Shown one piece after another: positions 51,308-61,736 of a stretch of DNA of 64,000 nucleotides. The notes beneath the pieces were generated by a model. That model saw only the letters and a program-made list of their open reading frames with translations, was not told the origin of the DNA and searched no databases. The DNA is taken from positions 620,001-684,000 of the forward strand of contig JAEOAD010000055.1 in NCBI GenBank assembly GCA_036365145.1, in the 5' to 3' direction. The DNA is from Orientallactaga sibirica. Its lineage: Eukaryota; Chordata; Mammalia; Rodentia; Dipodidae. Every line of letters starts with the position of its first letter. The first letter of the stretch is position 1. The position numbers and the translations under genes are program-made.

Positions 51308-51581
51308 AAAACTTTTTTTATTTTTATTATTTTTTTTGGAGAGAAACACAGAGAGAGACAGAGAGAGAGGGAGAGAGGGAGAGGAAGACAGAGATGGGCG
51401 CGCCAGCAGTGTCTCAGCTGCTGCAAACGAAATCCAGATGTGTGCCCCCCCTTGTGGGCCCTTGCGTCACTTTGCATCTGGCTAAACATGGGACCTGGAG
51501 ATTGGAACGGCTGGATATTGGAACCAGTGTTCTTAGGCTTAGGAGGCAGGCGCCTTAACCGCTAAGCCATTTCTCCAGCCC
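51308..51581 (-). mobile_element. DIP SINE, long variant, 14-base TSD
   Basis: TSD GACAGTTTGTTTTT at 51294-51307 and 51582-51595. The CTCF-like core is altered (CCCCCCCTTGTGG at 51445-51457) and a following block is deleted. Confidence 0.93.
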
Positions 51582-51595
51582 GACAGTTTGTTTTT

Positions 51596-51806
51596 TATAT
51601 TTTATTTTTATTTATTTATTTGACAGAGAAAGAGGGAAGGAGAGGGAGAGAGAGAATGGGCGTGCCAGGGCCTCTAGCCTCTGCATACAAACTCCAGACA
51701 TGTGCACCCCTTTGTGCATCTGGCTAACGCGGGTCCTGGGGAATCGAACCTGGGTCATTTGGCTTTGCAGGCAAACACCTTAACCGCTAAGCCATCCTTC
51801 CAGCCC
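51596..51806 (-). mobile_element. DIP SINE
   Basis: Complete reverse DIP inserted at almost the same target as the previous element. Confidence 0.92.
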
Positions 51807-51869
51807 ACTTGAGAGTTTTTTGTTTGGGGTTTTGTTGTTATTGTTTATTTTGGTTTTGGTTTGGTTTTG

Positions 51870-52047
51870 GGGTGTTTGTTTGTTTGTTTGTTTGTTTGTT
51901 TGTTTGTTCTCCTAGGTAAGGTCTCACTCTGGTCCAGGCTGACCTGGAATTCACTATGTACTCTCAGGGTGCCCTCAAACTCATGGCAATCCTCCTACCT
52001 CTGCCTCCCGAGTGCTGGGATTAAAGGCGTGTGCCACCACGCCCGGT
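51870..52047 (-). mobile_element. B1 SINE with (TTTG)n leader
   Basis: About eight TTTG units (51880-51908), then a near-consensus reverse B1. Confidence 0.92.
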
Positions 52048-52174
52048 TTTGGTTTTTGGGTTTTGTGAGACAGGGTCTTCCTATGTATCCCAAACTGACC
52101 TCAAACTCATGGGCCATGTCCCACCTCAATCTCCTAATTCCCAGGATTACAGGCATGCACCACCATGTCTAGCT
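52048..52174 (-). mobile_element. B1 SINE, old type
   Basis: GAGACAGGGTCTTCCTATG, diverged reverse B1. Confidence 0.8.
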
Positions 52175-52671
52175 CAACCTTGATAGTTTTGGAGAGGATT
52201 GGTCAAGTATCTTGTAGACTCTTGCTCAATTTGGGGTGTTTTCTTGTTGTTGTTTGTTTTTGGTTTTTCATGATTACACTGGAGTTTAGCTCTGTGGAGG
52301 ACGATTGCAGAGATAAAGTGCCGTTCTCATTGCATCAGATCCGGGGCACTTGCTATCAGCATGGTTCACCATAGGAGATTTGGTCACAAGTCTGAGGTAG
52401 TGACTGTCAAGTTTCTCCAGGGCCAAGCCACTAGCAGGATGCATTCTCTAATCACTGAGATGGGAGAGCAACAAGCCTAGAAGTCTATAGGGGATTCTAG
52501 TGATAACCCGTGAGAGACTTCTAGGAAAGCAGCGTTTGAGTTCTGGGTTCCATGGCCCCAACTCAACTTTTTAGACTTTGGACTCTCAGAGCTTTGGAAG
52601 GGGCAAAGTCTGATCCATTTCAGTGCCCTTAGGACCAAGCCCAAGGCTATCTGATGAATGTGTATGTATGG
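52175..52671. other. Unique sequence
   Basis: About 500 bases. No gene or repeat recognised. Confidence 0.5.
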
Positions 52672-52860
52672 TTGTTTTAAAACAAGATCTTTCAGGTAGT
52701 CCTGGCTGGTCTCAAACTCATGATGTAGCTGAGTGTGACCTTGAACTTCTGGCCCTCCTACCTTCACCTCTCAAGCACTAGGGTTACAGGCATATGTTAC
52801 CATGCCCAGTTTTAGACAGTGCTGGGCATTAAACCCAGGGGGTCCAACTTCCTAGGCAAT
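52672..52860 (-). mobile_element. B4-type SINE
   Basis: Reverse old B1 (TGTGACCTTGAACTTCTGG) followed by ID complement (GCTGGGCATTAAACCCAGG). Confidence 0.7.
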
Positions 52861-53029
52861 ATGGTTTTTATTTATTTACTTGTTTTTTTTTGTTTTGTTT
52901 TTCAAAGTAGGGTCTCACTCTAGCCCAGGCTGACCTGGAATTCATGCTATAGTCTTAGAATGCCCTCGAACTCATGGTGATCCTCCTACCTCTATCTCTC
53001 AAGTGCTGGAATTAAAAGCGGGTGCCGGA

Positions 53030-53306
53030 GCTGGAGAGATGGCTTAGCGGCTAAGGCGCCTGCCTGCTAAGCCTAAGAATGCTGGTTCCAATGTCCAGCG
53101 GTTCCAATCTCCAGATCCCACGTTTAGCCAGATGCAAAGTGACGCAAGGGCGCAATGCCGCACTTGACCACAAGGGGTCGCACACATCTGGATTTTGTTC
53201 ACAGCAGCTGAGAGACTGCTGGCGCGCCCATCTCTGTCTCCCTCTCCCTCTCTGTCTATCTGTCTCTGTCTCTCTCTCCAAAAATAAATAAAAAATATTT
53301 TTTAAA
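53030..53306 (+). mobile_element. DIP SINE, long variant (first of three)
   Basis: TSD AAAAGCGGGTGC at 53014-53025 and 53307-53318. CTCF-like core CCACAAGGGGTCG at 53168-53180, sense strand. Also has the GGTTCCAAT duplication. Confidence 0.93.
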
Positions 53307-53318
53307 AAAAGCGGGTGC

Positions 53319-53537
53319 TGGCTGGAGAGATTGCTTAGTGGTTAAGGCGTTTGCCTGTGAAGCCAAAGGACCCAGGTTCAATTCTCCAGGACCCACGTAA
53401 GCCAGATGCACAAGGGGCACATGTATCTGGAGTTCATTTGCAGTGGCTGGAGGTCATGGTGTGCCCATTCTCTCTCTTTCTGTCTCTCTTCTCTCTCTGC
53501 TTACAAATAAATAAATAATTAATTTTTAAAAAAGCAC
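53319..53537 (+). mobile_element. DIP SINE (second of three)
   Basis: Standard forward DIP at the same target site, followed by AAAAAGCACGG. Confidence 0.92.
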
Positions 53538-53538
53538 G

Positions 53539-53695
53539 GGGCTGGAGAGATGGCTTAGCGGTTAAGCGCTTGCCTATGAAGCCTAAGGACCCCAGTTCGA
53601 GGCTCGATTCTCCAGGACCCACGTAAGCCAGATGCACAAGGGGTCTCATGCATCTGGAATTCGTTTGCAGTGGCTGGAGGCCCTGGTGCACCCAT

Positions 53696-53738
<43 letters not shown>

Positions 53739-53802
53739 CTGCCTATTTCTGTATTTCTCTCTCTCTCTCTCAAATAAATAAATAAATAATTAAAAATTTA
53801 AA
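53539..53802 (+). mobile_element. DIP SINE, double B-box subfamily (third of three)
   Basis: Contains CCCCAGTTCGAGGCTCGATT. Long CT repeat of about 70 bases. AAAAGCAGGTGC follows at 53803-53814. Confidence 0.92.
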
Positions 53803-53840
53803 AAAAGCAGGTGCCACCACACCCAGCTTATTTTTTTTCT

Positions 53841-54072
53841 TTTAAAAAATATTTATTTATTTATTTATTCATTCATTCATTTATTTGAGAGATAATGGGC
53901 ACACCATTATGGGCACCATTATAGGCACACCAGGGCCTCTAACCACTGCAAACAAACTCCAGACACATGTGCCACTACGTGCACCTGACTTATGTGGGTT
54001 CTGGGGAATTGAACCTGGGTCCTTAGGCTTCATAGGTAAGTGCCTTAACTGCTAAGCCATCTCTCTAGCCCT
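53841..54072 (-). mobile_element. DIP SINE with small tandem duplication
   Basis: GGGCACACCATTAT and GGGCACCATTATAGGCACACC show a local two-fold repeat in the GA-side region. Confidence 0.9.
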
Positions 54073-54086
54073 ATAGTGACTATAAT

Positions 54087-54241
54087 TTTTTTTGTTTTGT
54101 TTTCTGAGGTAGGATCTCACTCTAGTCCAGGCTGACCTGGAATTCTCTATGTGGTCTCAGGGTGGCCTCGAACTCATGGCGATCCTCCTACCTCTGCCTC
54201 CTGTGTGCTGGGATTAAAGGCATGTGCCACCACGCCCGGCT
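54087..54241 (-). mobile_element. B1 SINE
   Basis: Near-consensus reverse B1, TSD TAGTGACTATA/TAGTAACTATA. Confidence 0.92.
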
Positions 54242-54252
54242 TAGTAACTATA

Positions 54253-54633
54253 CTTTTTTAAAGAAATATTTTATTTGTTTAATTGCAAGCAGAGAGAGAG
54301 TGAGAGGGACATAGGAAGAGAGGAAGAGAATGGGTGCACAGGGCCTCCAGCCACTGCCAATGAACTCCAGATGCATATGCCACTTTGTGTATCTGGCTTT
54401 AAGTGGCTACTGGAGAATCAAACCCAAGTCCTTAGACTTTGCCAGGACGTGCCAGGGAGTATAGCCACTGCAAACAAACTCCAGATGCATGGGCTGCCAT
54501 GTGCATCTGGCTTATGTGGGTACCGAGGAATCAAACCTGGGTCCTTATGTTTCACAGGCTAGTGCCTTAACCACTAAGCCATCCCCCCCACCGCCAGGCA
54601 AATACTTTAACCTCTAAGCCATCTCTCCAGCCC
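54253..54633 (-). mobile_element. DIP SINE split by a tailless DIP
   Basis: Outer reverse DIP: 54253-54448, head resumes at about 54592-54633 (GGCAAATACTTTAACCTC). Confidence 0.88.
54447..54592 (-). mobile_element. DIP SINE without AT tail, nested
   Basis: Starts at GTGCCAGGGAGTATAGCC with no AT tail or GA segment, ends CTAAGCCATCC. GCCAGG flanks both sides. Confidence 0.8.
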
Positions 54634-54793
54634 TTAACTACAATTTGAGTCCATTATGTTGAATAAAGTGTGAGGGCAAGAGCAGCTCTAGCTATGGCAG
54701 CAGGAGCAGGAGGCAGCTAGTCACAGCATATCCATCATGGTCAGGAAGCAGAGAGAGACAAATACTGGTGCTCAGCTCACTTTCTCCTTTTTA

Positions 54794-55075
54794 AAATTTT
54801 TTTTTAAATTTTTTATTTATTTATTTATTTATTTTTATTTTTGGAGAGAGACAGAGAGAGACAGACAGAGAGGGAGAGGCAGAGAGAGAATGGGTGCCCC
54901 AGCAGCCTCTCAGCTGCTGTAAACAAACTCCAGACGCGTGCGCCCCTTGTGGTCAAGTGCAGCATTGCGCCCTTGCATCACTTTGCATCTGGCTAAATGT
55001 AGTACCTGGAGATTGGAACCAGCATTCTTAGGCTTAGCAGGCAGGCACCTTAACCGCTAAGCCATCTCTCCAGCC
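54794..55075 (-). mobile_element. DIP SINE, long variant, 16-base TSD
   Basis: Perfect TSD CACTTTCTCCTTTTTA at 54778-54793 and 55076-55091. CTCF-like core is one C short (GCGCCCCTTGTGG at 54940-54952). Likely one of the youngest insertions. Confidence 0.94.
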
Positions 55076-55091
55076 CACTTTCTCCTTTTTA

Positions 55092-55592
55092 TTTAGTCTG
55101 GGGCCCCAGCCCAGGTATATTGCCATCCACATTCAGGTTAGATCATCCCAGCACTGCTAAACTTCTCTGAAAACACCTTCAACCAACATGGTTTACTAAT
55201 AATAATGCAAAGAGGAACTCGGGCTTTGAGCTACCTGTGGCTCTACAGGAGCCAAGGTAGTGGCTGTACTAACACACAGTAACTGCGGGGGGGGTGGTCT
55301 GTCCTCTCCTGCTCCACACGCCACCACACACCCCTGAAGTCTGGAGCCTGTTCCAAGTCTAGACAAGAGGAGCAGGCTACAGAGGCTTGGAAAGTGGGTC
55401 ATATGACAAGTGGGCAGAGGATCAAAGTGAAAGGAAGGTCGTTGTCACCCAGAGCAAATAGGGCTTGCCTTGAAGGCACAGGGTTTTTCCCAGCAAGGAG
55501 TGAGTGTCCTTCCCTTTTGGGTTGGGTATGCAGAGTGAGAAGGAGAAAGGCTGCCCCTAGGCACAAGATGACTGCCTGCAGCTTTTTAGTAC
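55092..55592. other. Unique sequence
   Basis: About 500 bases with a G9 run near 55287. No gene recognised. Confidence 0.5.
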
Positions 55593-55605
55593 TGAGAAAC
55601 AGATT

Positions 55606-55773
55606 ATTATTAATATTATATTATTATTTTGGTTTTTCAAGCTAGGGTCTTGCTCTAGCCCAGGCTGACCTGAATTCACTATGTAGTCTCAGGGTGGCCT
55701 CCAACTAATGGCGATCCTCCTACCTCTACCACCTGAATGCTGGGATTGAAGGGTGTGCCAATGGGCCCAGCTT
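55606..55773 (-). mobile_element. B1 SINE with 13-base TSD
   Basis: TSD TGAGAAACAGATT at 55593-55605 and 55774-55786. Leader is an AT repeat rather than a T-run. Confidence 0.92.
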
Positions 55774-56063
55774 TGAGAAACAGATTTACAGGAAAGGGGA
55801 GGAGAGGAGCACAGAGTATGAATGCAGTTAGAGTTAGTTTTGCCTCACCCTGTCCCACTTCCTCCCTTCTCCTCCTTCTCTCTCCTTACCCTCTAGGCTG
55901 GCACCAGCACCCTGTTCTCTAGGGAAGAGGCAGTTAAATTCTGTAGAAGGTAAGGTTTGTGAGAATGGTGGGCTGAAATCAATGGAGTCAGAATTTATTT
56001 GGCTCACTAGTAGAAATGTGGGGAAATGTGCTATTAGAGTGAGTGGGGGGAAAAGCAAGACAT

Positions 56064-56190
56064 AGATTAGGCATGGTATTATACACCTTTAATCCCAGGA
56101 CACTGGTGACTGAGGTGGAAGGATCATTGTGTATGTATTTGAGGCCAGCCTGGGCTAGAGTGAGACCCTGCCTTAAAAAGAAAAAAAGGG
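56064..56190 (+). mobile_element. B1 SINE, old
   Basis: Diverged forward B1 ending in A-run then G9. Confidence 0.75.
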
Positions 56191-56195
56191 GGGGG

Positions 56196-56402
56196 GTGCT
56201 GGAGGGATGGCTTAGCAGTGAAGACACATGCCTGCAAAGCCAAAGGACCCAGGTTGGATTCCCCAGGACCCACGTAAGCCAGATGCACAAGGTGGCGCAC
56301 GCATCTGGAGTTCCTTTGCAGTAGCTGGAGGCCCTGGCACTCCCATTCTCTCTTTCTCTCTTTCTGCCTCCTTCTCTCTCTCAAATGAGTTTAAAAAAAA
56401 AT
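56196..56402 (+). mobile_element. DIP SINE
   Basis: Forward DIP close to consensus in its middle (CACAAGGTGGCGCACGC). Confidence 0.92.
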
Positions 56403-57177
56403 TCCAACCAACCAAACAAGAAAGAGCAAGACATGTACATATACATTCATTTCAACTCGGTTCATATGCATGAAAACCCCTGGGATACAACACACCAAAA
56501 TCGCAACACCTATGACCTGGGTAAATCAGAGCATTGGGAGTTTTTATTTTCAGCTTAGCCTCTTCTGTAGTTTTCAAACCCTCTGCAATGCAAGGCGTCA
56601 TTTCTATGGTCAGACAAGAAGAGTAAGACGCTGTTGAATACTCGCCAACGGCTTGGACTGGCGGAGCTGTGGGCTGCCTGGCCACTTCCTGCCCAGCACG
56701 GGGCTCCCTGGGTGGCTCCCTCTGCCTTCTCTGCCCTCAGCGCATCTGGGCCCTTGCATTGCCCCACCAGCCCTGTTCCCAGCAGGAACTTGAGAAATTT
56801 TGGTAACCAGAGCAGCCAGCTTGAAGAGCCAACAAATACATGATTCTGAAGCAGGAAGGAGAGCCCTGGCTCACCCCTCAGGTAGAAAAGACCCAAAGAG
56901 TGGGGAGTCACAAGACTTGCACAACCAGTGGGGCTGGGCACTAGCCAGGGCTGTGCAAGCCTGCCCTCTCCCCCAGCGGGGCAGCTCTTGTGGGCTACCA
57001 GCATGCAGAGGGCTGCCAGAGGACTTCTGAGGAGATGCGGCTCTAGAGCCCGCCTAAGACCGTGGATTGGCTGTCTCCGCCTTCGTGCCCACTCCCGGCA
57101 CACAGCCATTCCTGACACGCCACGGGCTGTAAGCATCATTGCTCCATTTTAGGGCCAAAAAGAAAACTGAGATTCTA
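56403..57177. other. Unique GC-richer sequence
   Basis: About 770 bases. A 194-codon frame on the - strand (56555-57139) is the longest here not made by a simple repeat, but it matches no family I know and overlaps + strand frames. A weak MIR-like remnant lies near 57140-57175. Confidence 0.45.
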
Positions 57178-57274
57178 GGCTGGGTGTGGTGGCCCACGCC
57201 TGGAGCCCCAGCATTGGGAGGCTGAGGCAAATTGGAGGCCAGCCTAGGATACATACTGTGACCCTGTCTCAAAA

Positions 57275-57305
<31 letters not shown>

Positions 57306-57350
57306 GAGAGAGAAGAAAAAAAGAAAGAGAAAGAAAAGAAGAGAGCTACA
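57178..57350 (+). mobile_element. B1-related SINE, old
   Basis: GGGTGTGGTGGCCCACGCC, GGAGGCTGAGG; A20 and GA-rich tail. Confidence 0.75.
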
Positions 57351-57466
57351 CATGATGATACATGCCTTAATCCCAGCACTTGAAAGATGAAGGAAAGATC
57401 AGGAAGTCAAGGTCATTCTCAGCTATATATTGAGTTGGAGGCCAGCATGAGATCCTGTGTCAGAAA
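57350..57466 (+). mobile_element. B1 SINE, old
   Basis: Diverged (CACATGATGATACATGCC to GATCCTGTGTCAGAAAGG). Confidence 0.65.
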
Positions 57467-57590
57467 GGGAAGGAGGGAGGGAGAGAGAAGAAAACGAAGG
57501 AAAAGGAGAAAGACAAGAAAGTAGAGAGAACCTGACAGAAGACGGGGGAGAGGAGGGAAGAGAAAGACAAGAAAAAGGAAAAGAGCCAGG
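57467..57590. repeat. GA-rich tract
   Basis: Purine-rich low-complexity run of about 120 bases. Confidence 0.85.
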
Positions 57591-57605
57591 TATCCTAAGA
57601 GCTCA

Positions 57606-57735
57606 TGATAGCCCACACTTGTCATCCCAGCACTTGGGAGGCTGAGGTAGGAGGACTGCCATGAGTTTGAAACCACAGCCTGAGCTACGTAGTGAGTTCC
57701 AGGCCAACTTGGGCTACAGAGTGAGACCTTTGGAG
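57606..57735 (+). mobile_element. B1 SINE, old
   Basis: CCCAGCACTTGGGAGGCTGA to GCTACAGAGTGAGACC. Confidence 0.75.
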
Positions 57736-58292
57736 AGAAAGAGAGAGACAGAGACCCAAAAATTAAGCACCAGGACACCCAGCTTATACACAGCAGGTGC
57801 TCTTAACCACCTTGGCACATGCCTCACAACAGCCTCAACACTGGCACTTCCTTCTTGGTTTGCTTCTTGCACGATGATGCTGTAACTGTGGCTTAGGGCA
57901 CATGCCTTCGTGTTTACTTTCTTATCTCTCTGCCATGACACAGAGCCTGTCTCATCTCAGCCCTGCCTCTGGTGGGGTATTCTGGGCTCTGAAGCAGGGG
58001 TTAGTGTCTTGGTGGCCTCCTGGATACAGAGGAGACCCTCGGGCAGGTCTCTGGTCCCAGGTTGGGATATGGGTTCCTGTTGTTGATGGAATTGCAACTG
58101 GGATATGGACAGGACAGTGAGACTCCTCAAGGGGGCAGTTTGATAATATGACTGCAGAGGGGGTCCCCGTCCAGTTATAAACAGGGGAGAGGGCAGTCGT
58201 GAGCATCGAGCGGATACCTTCCCCATCCCCAGGGGTCATTTCTTCCAGAGCCTCCGTGTACCCACATGGGGGGGTGCGGGGTGACTTGGTGT
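57736..58292. other. Unique sequence
   Basis: About 550 bases. Frames of 154 and 89 codons (-) overlap each other and run into the LTR. No gene. Confidence 0.5.
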
Positions 58293-58625
58293 TGCAATCA
58301 GCTTTGCGTTGCTGGTAGAAAGCACCAGACCAAGAGCAGCTTGTAGGAGGAAAGGGTTTATTTTGGCTTACATATTTGAGGGGAAGCTCCATGATGGCAT
58401 GGGGAAATGATGGCATGAGCAGAGGGTGGACATCACCTCCTGGCCAACATCAGCAGGACAGTGTGCCAAACATTGGCAAGGGGACTCTGACTATATCACC
58501 TGTAAGCTTGTCCCCAATAATAAGTAGCCTCCAGGAGGCTCCAATTCCCAAATTGCCACCAGCTGGGAACATAAGCATTCAGAACATGTAAGTTTACGAG
58601 GGACACCTGAATAAAACCACCACAC
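58293..58625 (-). mobile_element. LTR (same family as 41227)
   Basis: AGGAAAGGGTTTATTTTGGC, CATGATGGCATGGGG and the end AATAAAACCACCACA. Also solo. I see no convincing 5-base TSD. Confidence 0.7.
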
Positions 58626-58726
58626 GCCACGAATGGGGCAGGTGTGAGTGGCTTCTGTGGGCCACCTTCTGGCAGAGGGGAGACTAGCCCCTGGCTGTCA
58701 GCATGCAATTTTTAAAATTTTTAAAT

Positions 58727-58879
58727 GTTTTTTTTTTTTTTTTTCAAGGTAGGGTCTCACTCTAGCCCAGGCTAACCTTATATTTAATATGTAGTCTCAG
58801 AGTGGCTTCGAATTCATGGCTATCCTCCTACCTCTGCCTCCCAAGTGCTGGGATTAAAGGTGTGCACTACCACCCGACT
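58727..58879 (-). mobile_element. B1 SINE
   Basis: Reverse B1 with T-run leader. Confidence 0.9.
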
Positions 58880-59421
58880 TTAACTTAAATGCTTTCTATT
58901 GTGTGCTGAGGGAAAGGGTTGTGTGGCTCAGGCCCTGGGAGCCCAGAGGGTAATGGTCAGTCCTTCCCTGCGATGGAGGTGGACAGACCCGGACCCAGGG
59001 GGTTGACACTGAGGTGGAGAGATGTCTACAGATGCAGGAGCCAGGAAAAGGACCCACCTCTGAGGTCACATAACCAGGAGCTTTAAAGGGCTGCCTCTTC
59101 TCTTCCTGCCAGTTCCGGAAGGCCTCTGGCAACTCATGGGGCCCATACTGGGGGCCCCAGGACATCCAAGGGGATGCCCAGTTTCCCACTGACCAGACCA
59201 AATCCATAGAGCAGTCTGCTTCAATTGCTGGACATTGGGAGAGTTGTGGCCACTTCACAGGACCCATTGGGTAACTGGGAAGAGGCTGCCGAGTTTTAGG
59301 CATTGAGTAACCACAAAGCTTCCTGAAATGTTAACTTTCTTCCTGGACCACTCCCCCATCTTCCTCTTTCGAGGTCAGGCAAGGGTCTGGGAAGTGTTCA
59401 CAGTTGAATGACTGCTTTTCA
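58880..59421. other. Unique sequence
   Basis: About 540 bases. The 135-codon frame (58896-59303, -) is unsupported. Confidence 0.5.
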
Positions 59422-59649
59422 CTCAGCAGTCACTTGTTCACCATCCCCTTGGCTCGCACCCTGCACTTGGCTTGGGGAACCCAAATAGATAGCCACTGAG
59501 CTCTGCCTTCCCAGATTCCCACCTCAGACGATGGCACCAAGCCAGAAATCCTGGAATCAGCCTGGCCTCCTCCTTCACATTCCCCTCCAGTGTCCCCTTG
59601 TGCTCTCCTACAGTCCCTGGACTTGTCATCTCGTTTATGGTAAAGGCCT

Positions 59650-59770
59650 TAATGGTCCATCTTGCCCTCCAGTCTCAGCGAAGGCAAAAAACGCCTATCT
59701 TGTTTCTGCTGAATTCCCTGGCACCTGGCATGGTGCCTGACACTTAGCTGTTCATTAAACATTGATGAAC
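59650..59770 (+). mobile_element. L2-like 3' end (duplicated at 60799-60919)
   Basis: CTGGCACCTGGCATGGTGCC and CATTAAACATTGATGAACG match the L2 3' terminus. Confidence 0.65.
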
Positions 59771-59940
59771 GGGGACTAGGGAGATGGCTCAGAGGTTAAA
59801 GGCGCTTGCTTGCAATGCCTGCTGGCCTGGGTTCAATTCTCTAGCACCCATGTAAAGCCAGATGCAAAACGTGGTGCGTGAGCCCAGTGCTCACTTGCCG
59901 CGTTCCCCCACCCCACATAAGTAAAATTAACTTTATAAAA
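59771..59940 (+). mobile_element. Old B2-superfamily SINE (copy at 60920-61089)
   Basis: GGGAGATGGCTCAGAGGTTA head, then CCCATGTAAAGCCAGATGC. Sits at the end of the L2 piece. Confidence 0.75.
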
Positions 59941-60150
59941 GATGTAGTGATGGCTTAGCAATTAAGGTGTTTGCCTGCAAAGCCAAAGGACACAGGTTCG
60001 ATTCCCCATGACCCACGTTAGCCAGATACACAAGGGGGCACACGTGTCTGGAGTTCATTTGCAGTGGGTGGAGGCCCTGGAGCACCCATTCTCTCGCTCT
60101 CCCTCTCTCTCTGTGTCACATACATAAATAATAAAATATTAAAAAGAAAA
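59941..60150 (+). mobile_element. DIP SINE (copy at 61090-61299)
   Basis: Forward DIP without its first bases; ACATACATAAATAATAAAAT tail. Confidence 0.9.
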
Positions 60151-60159
60151 GATGCTGTC

Positions 60160-60378
60160 TGGAATGGAAAGATGGCTTAGCAGTTAAGGTGCTTGCCTGC
60201 AAAGCCCAAAGACCCAGGTTCAATTTCCTAGAACCCACGTAAGCCAGATACTCAAGATGGTGCATGCCATCTGGAGTTCATTTGCAGTGGCTAGAGGCCC
60301 TGGTGTGTCCATTCTCTCTCTCTCAAATACATACATAAATACATACATAAATAAATAAATAAATATTAAAAGATGCTG
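60160..60378 (+). mobile_element. DIP SINE (copy at 61309-61528)
   Basis: Forward DIP; TSD-like GATGCTGTCTG on both sides. Tail of ATAC/AAAT units. Confidence 0.92.
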
Positions 60379-60384
60379 TCTGAC

Positions 60385-60459
60385 AGGAAGAGGAATCAAA
60401 CCTGGGTCCTTTGGCTTTACAGGCAAGTGCCTTAGCTGCTAAGCCATCTCTCCAGCCCT
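60385..60459 (-). mobile_element. DIP head fragment (copy at 61535-61609)
   Basis: CAAACCTGGGTCCTTTGG to TAAGCCATCTCTCCAGCCC only. Confidence 0.88.
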
Positions 60460-60461
60460 TA

Positions 60462-60557
60462 AAAACATTTTTATTGACAATTTCCATAATCCCCTCCCAT
60501 TCCTTCCCATTCCCCTTCCAAATCTCATCTTCACTGAATCCCTTCTTAAATTTATTT
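60462..60557 (-). mobile_element. L1 3' tip (copy at 61612-61707)
   Basis: TTTTTATTGACAATTTCC followed by C-rich L1 3' sequence, about 95 bases. Confidence 0.8.
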
Positions 60558-60570
60558 ATTTGCAAACAAA

Positions 60571-61720
60571 CTCAGCAGTCACTTGTTCACCATCCCCTTG
60601 GCTCGCACCCTGCACTTGGCTTGGGGAACCCAAATAGATAGCCACTGAGCTCTGCCTTCCCAGATTCCCAGCTCAGACAATGGCACCAAGCCAGAAATCC
60701 TGGAATCAGCCTGGCCTCCTCCTTCACATTCCCCTCCAGTGTCCCCCTGTGCTCTCCTACAGTCCCTGGACTTGTCATCTCATTTATGGTAAAGGCCTTA
60801 ATGGTCCATCTTGCCCTCCAGTCTCAGCGAAAGCAAAAAACGCCTATCTTGTTTCTGCTGAATTCCCTGGCACCTGGCATGGTGCCTGACACTTAGCTGT
60901 TCATTAAACATTGATGAACGGGGACTAGGGAGATGGCTCAGAGGTTAAAGGCGCTTACTTGCAATGCCTGCTGGCCTGGGTTCAATTCTCTAGCACCCAT
61001 GTAAAGCCAGATGCAAAAAGTGGTGCGTGAGCCCAGTGCTCACTTGCCGTGTTCCCCCACCCCACATAAGTAAAATTAACTTTATAAAAGATGTAGTGAT
61101 GGCTTAGCAATTAAGGTGTTTGCCTGCAAAGCCAAAGGACACAGGTTCGATTCCCCATGACCCACGTTAGCCAGATACACAAGGGGGCACACGTGTCTGG
61201 AGTTCATTTGCAGTGGCTGGAGGCCCTGGAGCACCCATTCTCTCGCTCTCCCTCTCTCTCTGTGTCACATACATAAATAATAAAATATTAAAAAGAAAAG
61301 ATGCTGTCTGGAATGGAAAGATGGCTTAGCAGTTAAGGTGCTTGCCTGCAAAGCCCAAAGACCCAGGTTCAATTTCCTAGAACCCACGTAAGCCAGATAC
61401 TCAAGATGGTGCATGCCATCTGGAGTTCATTTGCAGTGGCTAGAGGCCCTGGTGTGTCCATTCTCTCTCTCTCAAATACATACATAAATACATACATAAA
61501 TAAATAAATAAATATTAAAAAGATGCTGTCTGACAGGAAGAAGAATCAAACCTGGGTCCTTTGGCTTTACAGGCAAGTGCCTTAGCTGCTAAGCCATCTC
61601 TCCAGCCCTTAAAAACATTTTTATTGACAATTTCCATAATCCCCTCCCATTCCTTCCCATTCCCCTTCCAAATCTCATCTTCACTGAATCCCTTCTTAAA
61701 TTTATTTATTTGCAAACAAA
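60571..61720. repeat. Tandem duplication, unit 2 (1150 bases)
   Basis: Starts at once after unit 1. Contains the same L2-like, B2-like, DIP and L1 fragments at the same spacing. Confidence 0.97.
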
Positions 61721-61736
61721 GAGAGACAAGGAAGAG

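Larger units (their letters stand above)
52866..53828 (-). mobile_element. B1 SINE split by three DIPs
   Basis: Left part 52866-53025, right end 53803-53828 (GCAGGTGCCACCACACCC). The interrupting DIPs are listed separately. Confidence 0.9.
59422..60570. repeat. Tandem duplication, unit 1 (1149 bases)
   Basis: Matches unit 2 with about a dozen substitutions and one 1-base indel. Runs from CTCAGCAGTC to TGCAAACAAA. Confidence 0.97.

Noticed and set aside
53690..53770. CRISPR-like regular spacing of repeats
   Set aside because: The short repeated units are CT and AAAT microsatellites inside SINEs; no direct repeats with unique spacers.
57952..58416. 154-codon minus-strand frame
   Set aside because: Runs from unique DNA into an LTR copy; overlapping frames use the same bases.
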